Of a stretch of DNA of 7,132 nt, positions 1 to 5,603 are shown in pieces. The notes beneath the pieces were generated by a model, which worked only from the letters and a program-made list of their open reading frames with translations, was not told the origin of the DNA and did no database searches. A program made the translations under genes and the position numbers. The stretch is from Treponema sp. (GTDB lineage Bacteria > Spirochaetota > Spirochaetia > Treponematales > Breznakiellaceae): assembly GCA_031275515.1 (NCBI GenBank), contig JAISOQ010000287.1, forward strand, positions 1 through 7,132, given 5' to 3'. How positions within the stretch are numbered: the stretch's first letter is position 1; each line of letters starts with the position of its first letter.

Positions 1-10
1 GGCTTTGAAA

Positions 11-38
11 CCGGCTCATCCAGGAGGCTTTCCCAAAA
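11..38. repeat. Short intergenic repeat, copy 1
   Basis: The stretch CCGGCTCATCCAG followed by TTTCCCAAAA reappears with small gaps and substitutions at about 2290-2316, in the other non-coding gap of this half of the window. I count about 23 matching positions over 28. It overlaps the left arm of the hairpin at 21-62. It could be a dispersed intergenic element or a chance resemblance; two copies cannot settle this. Confidence 0.3.
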
Positions 39-62
39 TTGAAGTTTTAGAAAAGCCTCCTG
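21..62 (+). terminator. Hairpin, possible weak terminator of an upstream gene
   Basis: The arms CAGGAGGCTTT (21-31) and AAAGCCTCCTG (52-62) are perfectly complementary over 11 bp, with a 20-nt loop that can itself pair AAAA with TTTT. The sequence after the right arm is TCTTAATATT, which is T-rich but not a proper T-tract, so terminator function on the + strand is only possible. It precedes the candidate promoter at 97-125, consistent with separating an off-window gene from the PilZ unit. It could equally be a palindromic intergenic repeat. Confidence 0.35.
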
Positions 63-96
63 TCTTAATATTATCCTGATGAAAGGATATATTTCA

Positions 97-125
97 TTGA
101 CGGAACCACTAAATCATTCTATAGT
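97..125 (+). promoter_or_regulatory. Candidate sigma70-like promoter for the PilZ-TPR unit
   Basis: TTGACG (97-102) and TATAGT (120-125) are separated by exactly 17 nt and together match 10 of 12 consensus positions of a housekeeping promoter. The surrounding DNA is markedly AT-rich compared with the genes. The predicted transcription start would fall near 131-133, at or beside the ATG at 133. Read literally, this implies a leaderless mRNA or a start codon still further in. This is pattern matching only. Confidence 0.5.
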
Positions 126-132
126 TATTTTA

Positions 133-1077
133 ATGGCTATTCTAACGAGTCAAAAGATAACGACCTATTATGAACGATATAGGGCGATTAGCGTAACCTT
201 TACCAAGGAAATAATTCAAGTCACCGGAATGCTTACTCAGCAGGTATACCTGAAGTGCGGCGGAGATTTTTGGCCCTGTGTCGTCTATTCCTCATCATTT
301 GAAGAGGCCAAAGTCGTGGCAAATACCGAATCGGGTTTGTTAAATAAACTTCAACAAACCAATAATGCGGTCAGCCTCCGGTTTTGTTTCAAAAACACTG
401 AGGGCGGTTCGCCGCTGTCTTTCTTTGTTTCCACCCGTTCTTTGGGCTATGTCCCCTATGCGGCGGCAAAAAACATGGCCATCTTTACCCTCCAGTTTAC
501 CCAGCGTCCGCCGGACGATCTCATACAGATCATGGGGCGGCTTCTGGATGCGAACGTAAACTGTTCCAAACGCCAGACTGAACGCATACCAATGACCCCC
601 GAAGTCCTGAGAAAGTTCAGAGTTTTGCCCAAAGAGTGCGCCATTTTCATAGACCGGGTTCCCCGGCATTGCATCCTGCGGGATATTTCTTTTTCCGGGG
701 CCAAATTGATCCTGATGGGGGTGGCAAAATTTCTTGCGGACAAGGAATCGGTGTTGCGTGTCAATTTTGATGACCCTCCGGAGAACTTTTTGCTTCCTGG
801 AAAATTCATTCGGTCCGAAAATGTGGAAGGCCGGAAAGATCTCCTGGCCCTGGCCGTCGAATTCAACGAATCTGCGCTTCCTATGGGTTTTAAGCTCCGA
901 TTGAACGATTACCTCACCCAATCCCACCGGATCGGGGAAGTTCAGGCTTCACCTGATGCTGCTCCGGAAACCGCCCCCGTTCCAGAGGCCGCCCCTGCTT
1001 CGGAAGCTGCTCCTGCTCCGAAGGCCGCTCCGGCCCCATCCCCGGCTGAGAATCCCGCCGCCAAGGTAATATCCTAA
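133..1077 (+). CDS. PilZ-domain protein, probable c-di-GMP receptor
   Basis: Probable cytosolic receptor for the second messenger cyclic di-GMP; in spirochaetes PilZ proteins link c-di-GMP to motility, biofilm and host interaction. Numbered from the ATG at 133 (314 residues), an N-terminal domain of unknown fold spans about 1-140. The PilZ domain follows, with the arginine switch RQTER (147-151, pattern RxxxR) and DISFSG (184-189, pattern DxSxxG), the two loops that grip the dinucleotide. Both are intact, so binding is expected. Residues 271-314 form an Ala/Pro-rich tail of repeated AAPxPEAAP-like units, probably a disordered linker. There is no signal peptide or membrane segment. The frame is open from an ATG at 79 and a TTG at 97 (the latter with GAAAGGA 9 nt upstream). 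I prefer 133 because 97-125 looks like a promoter and the upstream codons are AT-rich; no Shine-Dalgarno site precedes 133, so the start is uncertain. Cotranscribed with the TPR gene 8 nt downstream. Confidence 0.85.
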   Translation: MAILTSQKITTYYERYRAISVTFTKEIIQVTGMLTQQVYLKCGGDFWPCVVYSSSFEEAKVVANTESGLLNKLQQTNNAVSLRFCFKNTEGGSPLSFFVSTRSLGYVPYAAAKNMAIFTLQFTQRPPDDLIQIMGRLLDANVNCSKRQTERIPMTPEVLRKFRVLPKECAIFIDRVPRHCILRDISFSGAKLILMGVAKFLADKESVLRVNFDDPPENFLLPGKFIRSENVEGRKDLLALAVEFNESALPMGFKLRLNDYLTQSHRIGEVQASPDAAPETAPVPEAAPASEAAPAPKAAPAPSPAENPAAKVIS

Positions 1078-1085
1078 GAGCCGGT

Positions 1086-2258
1086 ATGAACATCCCGAAT
1101 CGTATCGTCTTTTTATCAGCCCCCGAATCCCTAAGAGGCCGTATCTTCTCCCGTCATTCCACTGTTGAAGAAGAGGACTGTTCCCATCATCACCATGATG
1201 ATGACGCGGATTTTTCCATAGACCCGGCCATTCCCATCCCGGTAGAGTTGCCGCCAGGTGAAAGCGCCCTGGACCTGGAGAATCTTTCCTGGGAGATGAT
1301 CCTTGCCGGGATGATACGGGTTGTGGCGTCCGCCGCCCTGAGACCGGCGGAATTGGACGAAGAGGACATAGACTACTACCGCCGCTTTGTCCTGACGGTT
1401 AAGCCCGGCATTATGGGGGAATTTACCGAAGCGGCTATTCTAAAGGCCCGTAACGGCGATTATAACCTGGCCCTGGAAATAATGGCGGCCCTGGAAGGGA
1501 TCTTCCCCCATGCGCCGGAAGTAGTGCTGAACCGGGCGCTGATCCTGGAAAAACGGGCGGAGGCCCTGGAACAGGCTGGACGGGAAAAAGAGGCGGAGGT
1601 CCAAAATACCCAGGCCCGAGAAGCGTACCGGAAGCTGCTGTCATGGAACCCGCCCTTCCCCGACGCCTTTTTTAACGCTGGTTTTTTTTACATGAAACAG
1701 CGGAATTTCGATAAGGCGCGGGAATGTTTTTTCGCCTATATTCCCCAGGCGGATGATTCGGAGAAAAAAAACAGGGCCGCCTTTTTTCTCCAGGAAATCG
1801 AAAATCGCGGCCTGGATGATGAGATTTTCCGGGAAGCCTATGATTTTATCCGTATGGGGGAGACGGAACAGGGGCTGCTGAAAGTGAAGGATTTTCTCCA
1901 GCGTCACAGCGATGTGTGGAACGGATGGTTTATCCTGGGCTGGGCCCTGCGGAAGTTGGGGCGCTGGGAAGACGGCGCGGCGGCTTTTAGAAAGGCCCTG
2001 GAGCTTGGAGGGGATAACAGCGATACCAGAAACGAACTGGCCATCTGCCTGATGGAACAGAAGAATTACGCCGCCGCCCGGAAAGAGCTTGAAGCCGCTT
2101 TGAGGGAAGAACCGGAAAACATGAAGATCATCTCTAACCTGGGGGTCCTGGCCATGAGGAAAGGGGACAACGACGAAGCCGCCGCCTTCTTCCGTACCGT
2201 CCTAGAACTGGAACCCGAAGACCCCATAGCCCTACAGGGGCTTGCGTCCCTTGAATAA
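1086..2258 (+). CDS. Tetratricopeptide-repeat (TPR) protein
   Basis: A 390-residue soluble protein built mostly of TPR units, helical hairpins that bind partner proteins; no enzymatic domain is visible. The N-terminal ~100 residues are not repeats and contain an acidic, His-rich cluster, CSHHHHDDDAD (32-42), that could bind divalent metal. TPR-like units lie at about 113-146, 191-223, 243-276, 277-310, 311-344 and 345-378. The last three are the cleanest, with the usual G/A/P spacing (for example WFILGWALRKLGRWEDGAAA at 281-300). A charged, coiled-coil-like stretch around 153-185 separates the first and second units. There is no signal peptide or transmembrane helix, so it is probably cytoplasmic. 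It starts 8 nt after the PilZ stop with only a weak AAGAG ribosome site, suggesting translational coupling. A shared role with the PilZ protein is inferred from position alone; the partner is unknown. Confidence 0.85.
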   Translation: MNIPNRIVFLSAPESLRGRIFSRHSTVEEEDCSHHHHDDDADFSIDPAIPIPVELPPGESALDLENLSWEMILAGMIRVVASAALRPAELDEEDIDYYRRFVLTVKPGIMGEFTEAAILKARNGDYNLALEIMAALEGIFPHAPEVVLNRALILEKRAEALEQAGREKEAEVQNTQAREAYRKLLSWNPPFPDAFFNAGFFYMKQRNFDKARECFFAYIPQADDSEKKNRAAFFLQEIENRGLDDEIFREAYDFIRMGETEQGLLKVKDFLQRHSDVWNGWFILGWALRKLGRWEDGAAAFRKALELGGDNSDTRNELAICLMEQKNYAAARKELEAALREEPENMKIISNLGVLAMRKGDNDEAAAFFRTVLELEPEDPIALQGLASLE

Positions 2259-2289
2259 GAGGGGATCGACGGTTAAATAACTATTATCG

Positions 2290-2316
2290 CCGGCCTCATC
2301 CAGAATCTTCCCAAAA
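2290..2316. repeat. Short intergenic repeat, copy 2
   Basis: CCGGCCTCATCCAG followed by CTTCCCAAAA resembles 11-38 with one-base gaps. It occupies the 67-bp gap between the convergent TPR gene and the small minus-strand gene. A short TTCC-CAAAA-GGAA hairpin lies inside it. I see no T-tract that would make it a clear bidirectional terminator, although that is where one would be expected. Confidence 0.3.
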
Positions 2317-2325
2317 GGAAAAGCT

Positions 2326-2730
2326 TCAAGAGACAAAACCCAGGGAAAAATCTCCGATTATCTTAAAGCCCTTGCCGTCACGAACCACTTCCAGGCTGCG
2401 GCCAGGGAAATATTCAGGGAGTTTCCGCTTGATAAAGGCGGCGGCCTGTCCCATAAGAAAGTCCGCCTGTCCGGGAGGAACCCGCTCCAGGGTGGCCGTC
2501 CGAAAGGAGATTCTGTAGCCCCGGCCCTTTTCGGAACCCAGGCCCAGGGTAAAGTCCGGGATCACTTCAAAGAGGCCGTCCATTTCCGGGTTGAAGGTGG
2601 TCCTCCGGCCAGGACGGTTGGGGTGGGGGGCAAAGGAGTCCCCCCATTCGTCTTCCAGAAACTCGTCCGCCTCGTGGAACAAGGCCTCCAGAGCGGCGGT
2701 AAAAACTGCCAGCTTAGGATGTATGTACAC
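2326..2730 (-). CDS. Hypothetical protein downstream of lon
   Basis: I do not recognise this 134-residue protein. It begins with GTG, read as Met; AGGGGA on the coding strand (2735-2740) lies 4 nt before it, and no other plausible start fits between the lon stop and this point. An N-terminal helix (about 7-28) ends in an acidic patch, ADEFLEDEWGD (21-31). Next come a Pro/Arg segment with HPNRPGRRTTFNPEMDGLF (36-54), then probable beta strands around YRISFRTATLERV (72-84), a helix near 88-104, and a final beta hairpin. There is no signal peptide, membrane segment or known catalytic motif, so it is probably a small cytosolic alpha/beta protein. It lies 28 nt after the lon stop on the same strand with no terminator between, so it is very likely cotranscribed with lon. 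A role tied to proteolysis is possible but rests only on position. Confidence 0.7.
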   Translation of the reverse strand: MYIHPKLAVFTAALEALFHEADEFLEDEWGDSFAPHPNRPGRRTTFNPEMDGLFEVIPDFTLGLGSEKGRGYRISFRTATLERVPPGQADFLMGQAAAFIKRKLPEYFPGRSLEVVRDGKGFKIIGDFSLGFVS

Positions 2731-2758
2731 GGCTTCCCCTTTCCCCGGCAGGCGGCCC

Positions 2759-5203
2759 TTAATTGGGCAGCGCTAAGGCCAGCACCTCATCGAACCGCTC
2801 CACCGGATGAAATTCGATACCCTTCTTCACATGATCGGGAATATCGTCCAGGTCTCTAAGGTTCTGTTTGGGGATGACGATGTGTTTGGCTTTGTTCCGC
2901 CGGGCGGCGATAGTCTTTTCCTTGAGTCCGCCTATGGGCAGGACCTGGCCTGTCAGACTGAGTTCCCCGGTCATGACCAGTTTATCGGTGATGATCTGGT
3001 TCCGGAACAGGGAGAGGAGGGCCGTAGCCATCGTGATCCCCGCGGACGGGCCGTCTTTGGGGGTGGCCCCTTCGGGGATGTGCAGATGGATATGGTTTTT
3101 TTCAAACCACTCGGCAGCCACGCCGTACCGTTCCGACGCAAGCCGCCGGGCCACTGTCATGGCGATGGCGGCGCTCTCTTTCATGATGTCCCCCATCTTC
3201 CCGGTAAGGGTAAAGTTCTCTTTGCCGGGCACAGAAATAGCCTCGATGACCAGCGTATCGCCGCCCATGCTGGTCCAGGCGAGGCCCACAGACATACCCG
3301 GACGGTCAACACGCTTCACCACATCTTCCGGGAAGAGGGGTTTACCCAAATGCTTCTCGATGAGTTTCTTGTCTATGATGAATTTCATGGGAGCGTCTGT
3401 CTCCGGGGATGTTTTGGCCCCGGAAACGCCGGTTTCCCCCGGTATGGGTTCGGCCTTCTCCAAAGGAGCCGCCTTCCCGCCGCCGGCATCTTCTTCGGCT
3501 TCCACAACCTGTTTAGCCAGCTTACGGTGTATCTTGTCCAGATTTTTCTCGAAATTCCTGACCCCCGCTTCCCGGGCATACCCGTTGGCGATGTGGAGCA
3601 GAGACTCCTTGGTATACTTGACCTGAGCCTTTTTGAGGCCGCTCTTTTCGAGGCTCTTGGGAACCAGATACCGCCTGGCGATTTCCAGCTTTTCCGTGTC
3701 TATGTAGCCCGGAAGCTGGATGATTTCCATACGATCCAGGAGGGGCGGCGGAATAGTGTCCAGGGTATTGGCGGTAACGACGAAGAAGATGTGGGAGATG
3801 TCAAAAGGCAGATCCAGGTAATGATCCCGAAAACTTGAATTCTGCTCCGGGTCCAGGACTTCCAGCAGGGCGCTGGCAGGATCGCCCTGGAAACTGGCCC
3901 CCATCTTGTCGATTTCATCTATCATAAAAACCGGGTCCCGGCTTTTGACTATCCTGAGTCCCTGGATGATCTTGCCGGGCATGGCGCCTATGTAGGTGCG
4001 GCGATGCCCCTTAATTTCGGCCTCGTCCCGCATACCCCCGACGGAGAAACGGAAGAACTGCTTCCCCAGAGCGCGGGCTATGGACCTGCCGACCGAGGTT
4101 TTGCCGACCCCCGGAGGCCCCGCCAAACAGATAATCGACCCCTTCGTGTCCTTCCTGAGCTTGCGCACTGCAAGGTACTCTACGATACGGGTTTTTACGT
4201 CTTTAAGGCCGTAGTGATCCGCTTCCAATATGTCCCGGGCGGTTTTAAGCTCAAAGACCTCGGGCTGGGGTTCCAGCCAGGGGAGGTTTACGATCACGTC
4301 CAGGTAGTTCCGGGTAACGATGAATTCCCCCGAATTGGGGTCCATAAGGCTGAATTTCTCCAGTTCCTGGTCTACAGTTTCCTTTATTTCACCCTCAAAT
4401 TTGAAGGCGTCCAGCTTTTCCTTGAGCCGCTGGTATTCGGAACTTTTGGCGTCCGTGGTCATCCCTAATTCAGCCTTTATAGCCTTGAGTTCCTCTTTAA
4501 GAAAGTAATCCCTCTGGGATTTTTCAATTTTTTCGTTAATTTCCTTTTGAATCCGCTTCTGAATCCTCAAAAGTTCCTGTTCTTTCTTGATGAAGACCAG
4601 AACCTGTTCCATACGCTTGCGGACATTGAGGATCTCCAGTATTTTCTGCTGTTCGGCCTTGTCTATGTTGAGTATACTGGCGATAAAGTCGGCGATCTTG
4701 CCGGGATGATCGATGTTGATCATGTTGAGCCGCATTTCTTCGGAAAAGAGGGGATTGTTCTCGGAGATCTGCTTCATTTCGCTGATGAGAGCCCGGGTCA
4801 GGGCCTTGACCTCGCTGGTATCGTCCTCCTCGTCATCCAAATAGGCCACCGCCGCAACTATGGGATTGGAGGCGGACAGGGCCTTTTTGACCCGAAACCG
4901 TTTGAGGGTAGAGATGAAAATGTTCACCCCTCCGGCGGGAAGATTGATCTTCTTTACGATCTTTGCCGCGGTTCCCGTCCGGTAAAGATCGGTAATAGAA
5001 GGGCTTTCAGTTTCGTTTTGGAGCATCACCAGGCCGATGAGTCCGTCCCCGGCCACTGCATCGTCGATGACTTTTACATCCGCGGGGTTCCCAATCATGA
5101 TGGGAGTAAAGATCCCCGGGAAAATAGGCCGGCCCATAAGGGCGACCAGAGGCAACTTATTTGGAAGAATCTGATCAATAGGAACTACACTTTGTTCAGA
5201 CAT
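2759..5203 (-). CDS. lon: ATP-dependent protease Lon (LonA type)
   Basis: Soluble hexameric AAA+ serine protease that unfolds and degrades damaged and short-lived regulatory proteins. The 814 residues are complete, slightly longer than E. coli Lon (784). The LON substrate-binding domain covers about 14-200, followed by a charged coiled coil (about 205-245). In the AAA+ module, Walker A is GPPGVGKTS (362-370), Walker B is VFMIDEID (425-432), sensor 1 is near N479, a likely arginine finger is R491, and sensor 2 lies in REAGVRN (544-550). The S16 protease domain occupies about 630-814, with catalytic S720 in PKDGPSAG and K763 in GGLKEK; their 43-residue spacing matches E. coli S679/K722. Odd feature: residues about 569-605 form a Gly/Pro/Glu-rich linker between the AAA+ lid and protease domain that E. 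coli Lon lacks. The ATG at 5203 has AAAAGG 7 nt upstream. Its leader DNA is rich in dyads, which may bear on regulation. Confidence 0.97.
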   Translation of the reverse strand: MSEQSVVPIDQILPNKLPLVALMGRPIFPGIFTPIMIGNPADVKVIDDAVAGDGLIGLVMLQNETESPSITDLYRTGTAAKIVKKINLPAGGVNIFISTLKRFRVKKALSASNPIVAAVAYLDDEEDDTSEVKALTRALISEMKQISENNPLFSEEMRLNMINIDHPGKIADFIASILNIDKAEQQKILEILNVRKRMEQVLVFIKKEQELLRIQKRIQKEINEKIEKSQRDYFLKEELKAIKAELGMTTDAKSSEYQRLKEKLDAFKFEGEIKETVDQELEKFSLMDPNSGEFIVTRNYLDVIVNLPWLEPQPEVFELKTARDILEADHYGLKDVKTRIVEYLAVRKLRKDTKGSIICLAGPPGVGKTSVGRSIARALGKQFFRFSVGGMRDEAEIKGHRRTYIGAMPGKIIQGLRIVKSRDPVFMIDEIDKMGASFQGDPASALLEVLDPEQNSSFRDHYLDLPFDISHIFFVVTANTLDTIPPPLLDRMEIIQLPGYIDTEKLEIARRYLVPKSLEKSGLKKAQVKYTKESLLHIANGYAREAGVRNFEKNLDKIHRKLAKQVVEAEEDAGGGKAAPLEKAEPIPGETGVSGAKTSPETDAPMKFIIDKKLIEKHLGKPLFPEDVVKRVDRPGMSVGLAWTSMGGDTLVIEAISVPGKENFTLTGKMGDIMKESAAIAMTVARRLASERYGVAAEWFEKNHIHLHIPEGATPKDGPSAGITMATALLSLFRNQIITDKLVMTGELSLTGQVLPIGGLKEKTIAARRNKAKHIVIPKQNLRDLDDIPDHVKKGIEFHPVERFDEVLALALPN

Positions 5204-5210
5204 ATACCCG

Positions 5211-5216
5211 CCTTTT
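5211..5216 (-). promoter_or_regulatory. Ribosome binding site of lon
   Basis: AAAAGG on the coding strand lies 7 nt before the ATG at 5203-5201. This supports that start over any later Met and fits the complete N-terminal domain. Confidence 0.6.
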
Positions 5217-5225
5217 TAAAGATTG

Positions 5226-5253
5226 AATATGAAAGGCAGTTCCAAAATGTCAG
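5226..5253 (-). promoter_or_regulatory. Possible lon promoter overlapping a dyad
   Basis: On the - strand, CTGACA (5253-5248) is a 5-of-6 match to the -35 box, and CATATT (5231-5226) is a 4-of-6 match to the -10 box, with a 16-nt spacer. Transcription would start about 20 nt before the lon start codon, just ahead of its ribosome site. The -35 box lies mostly in the loop of the 12-bp dyad at 5236-5266 and one arm fills the spacer, a layout typical of an operator. The match is modest; the AT-rich DNA at 5421-5460 is an alternative promoter location. Confidence 0.3.
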
Positions 5254-5266
5254 GTTTTGGAACTGC
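5236..5266. repeat. Perfect 12-bp inverted repeat (dyad A) upstream of lon
   Basis: GCAGTTCCAAAA (5236-5247) and TTTTGGAACTGC (5255-5266) are exact reverse complements around a 7-nt loop. The near edge is 32 bp from the lon start codon. No T-tract follows on either strand, so it is not a standard terminator. It shares its inner pattern and loop length with dyad B at 5351-5377. It could be an operator, a leader hairpin or a copy of a palindromic intergenic repeat. Confidence 0.8.
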
Positions 5267-5279
5267 AACTTTGAAAATC

Positions 5280-5343
5280 GCGGTTTTGTCGAACCGGAGG
5301 TTCGCTAACCAAAGGTTCGCTGGCTTTTAGCCTGAAAAACCGC
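5280..5343. repeat. Nested inverted repeat with 15-bp tandem duplication
   Basis: The outer arms GCGGTTTT (5280-5287) and AAAACCGC (5336-5343) are complementary. Inside are two tandem 15-mers, AACCGGAGGTTCGCT (5292-5306) and AACCAAAGGTTCGCT (5307-5321), identical at 13 of 15 positions and each containing AACC-N3-GGTT, followed by a small hairpin GGCT-TTT-AGCC (5322-5332). The whole could fold as a branched stem on either strand. The tandem duplication suggests a repeat element that varies in copy number. Confidence 0.65.
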
Positions 5344-5350
5344 AAGAGCT

Positions 5351-5377
5351 GGTTACAAAACAGCCGATTTTGTAACC
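5351..5377. repeat. Perfect 10-bp inverted repeat (dyad B)
   Basis: GGTTACAAAA (5351-5360) and TTTTGTAACC (5368-5377) are exact reverse complements around a 7-nt loop. With dyad A it fits the common pattern GTTNCAAAA-N7-TTTTGNAAC, and the two centres are about 113 bp apart. No T-tract follows on either strand. Confidence 0.75.
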
Positions 5378-5538
5378 CGCTCATAGGATACTGCAATTCG
5401 CCGGAATGAGGCCGTATGGAAAACCTCATATACTTTTAATATCGCAATTTTCTCTCCAAAAAGCAAGAAAACCCAGCCAGGGCAGCGCCATTTACTTTTC
5501 AACGCGGGTTTGAACGAGGCGGTTTTGCGCGGGTTTAC

Positions 5539-5575
5539 AAAAAAGCCGCCGTCCCCGTTGTTTGGGGGCGGCGGC
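5539..5575 (-). terminator. Rho-independent terminator of the beta-helix gene
   Basis: On the - strand GCCGCCGCCCCC (5575-5564) pairs with GGGGACGGCGGC (5556-5545) over 12 bp, with one G-T wobble and a 7-nt loop, followed directly by six T (5544-5539). It lies 28 nt after the stop codon of the beta-helix gene. It should isolate that transcript from lon, so lon needs its own promoter between here and 5203. Confidence 0.9.
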
Positions 5576-5603
5576 CAGTTACCTGTCCCGGCAGGCGGGG
5601 AGA

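Larger units (their letters stand above)
5204..5603. other. Gene-free, repeat-rich intergenic region upstream of lon
   Basis: These 400 bp separate two minus-strand genes. I see no convincing coding sequence on either strand. From lon outward they hold the lon ribosome site, a 12-bp perfect dyad, a pair of 15-bp tandem repeats inside a larger inverted repeat, a 10-bp perfect dyad, an AT-rich stretch (about 5421-5460) that could hold a promoter, a 9-bp direct repeat CGCGGGTTT (5503-5511 and 5528-5536), and the terminator of the beta-helix gene. A 59-codon frame at 5250-5429 on the - strand is considered separately and judged doubtful. Confidence 0.75.

Noticed and set aside
97..99. TTG at 97 as the PilZ start codon, with GAAAGGA upstream
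   Set aside because: The ribosome-site spacing is attractive, but the TTG is part of a strong -35-like box and the residues before 133 do not look like part of the folded protein. Kept as an alternative only.
340..927. Minus-strand open frame of 195 codons opposite the PilZ gene
   Set aside because: It overlaps the conserved PilZ motifs in antisense, and nothing recognisable is encoded.
2807..3838. Long + strand open frame (343 codons) opposite lon
   Set aside because: It is antisense to the conserved AAA+ and protease domains of Lon and its translation shows no domain; high-GC coding DNA commonly leaves the opposite strand open.
5236..5266. Dyad A as a CIRCE (HrcA) heat-shock operator
   Set aside because: The arms are GCAGTTCCAAAA/TTTTGGAACTGC with a 7-nt gap, not TTAGCACTC-N9-GAGTGCTAA.
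4547..5308. Long + strand open frame opposite the start of lon
   Set aside because: It mirrors the Lon N-terminal domain and runs on into the repeat element; no recognisable protein features.
5236..5377. Dyads A and B as rho-independent terminators
   Set aside because: Neither is followed by a T-run outside the stem on either strand, and the beta-helix gene already has a strong terminator at 5539-5575.
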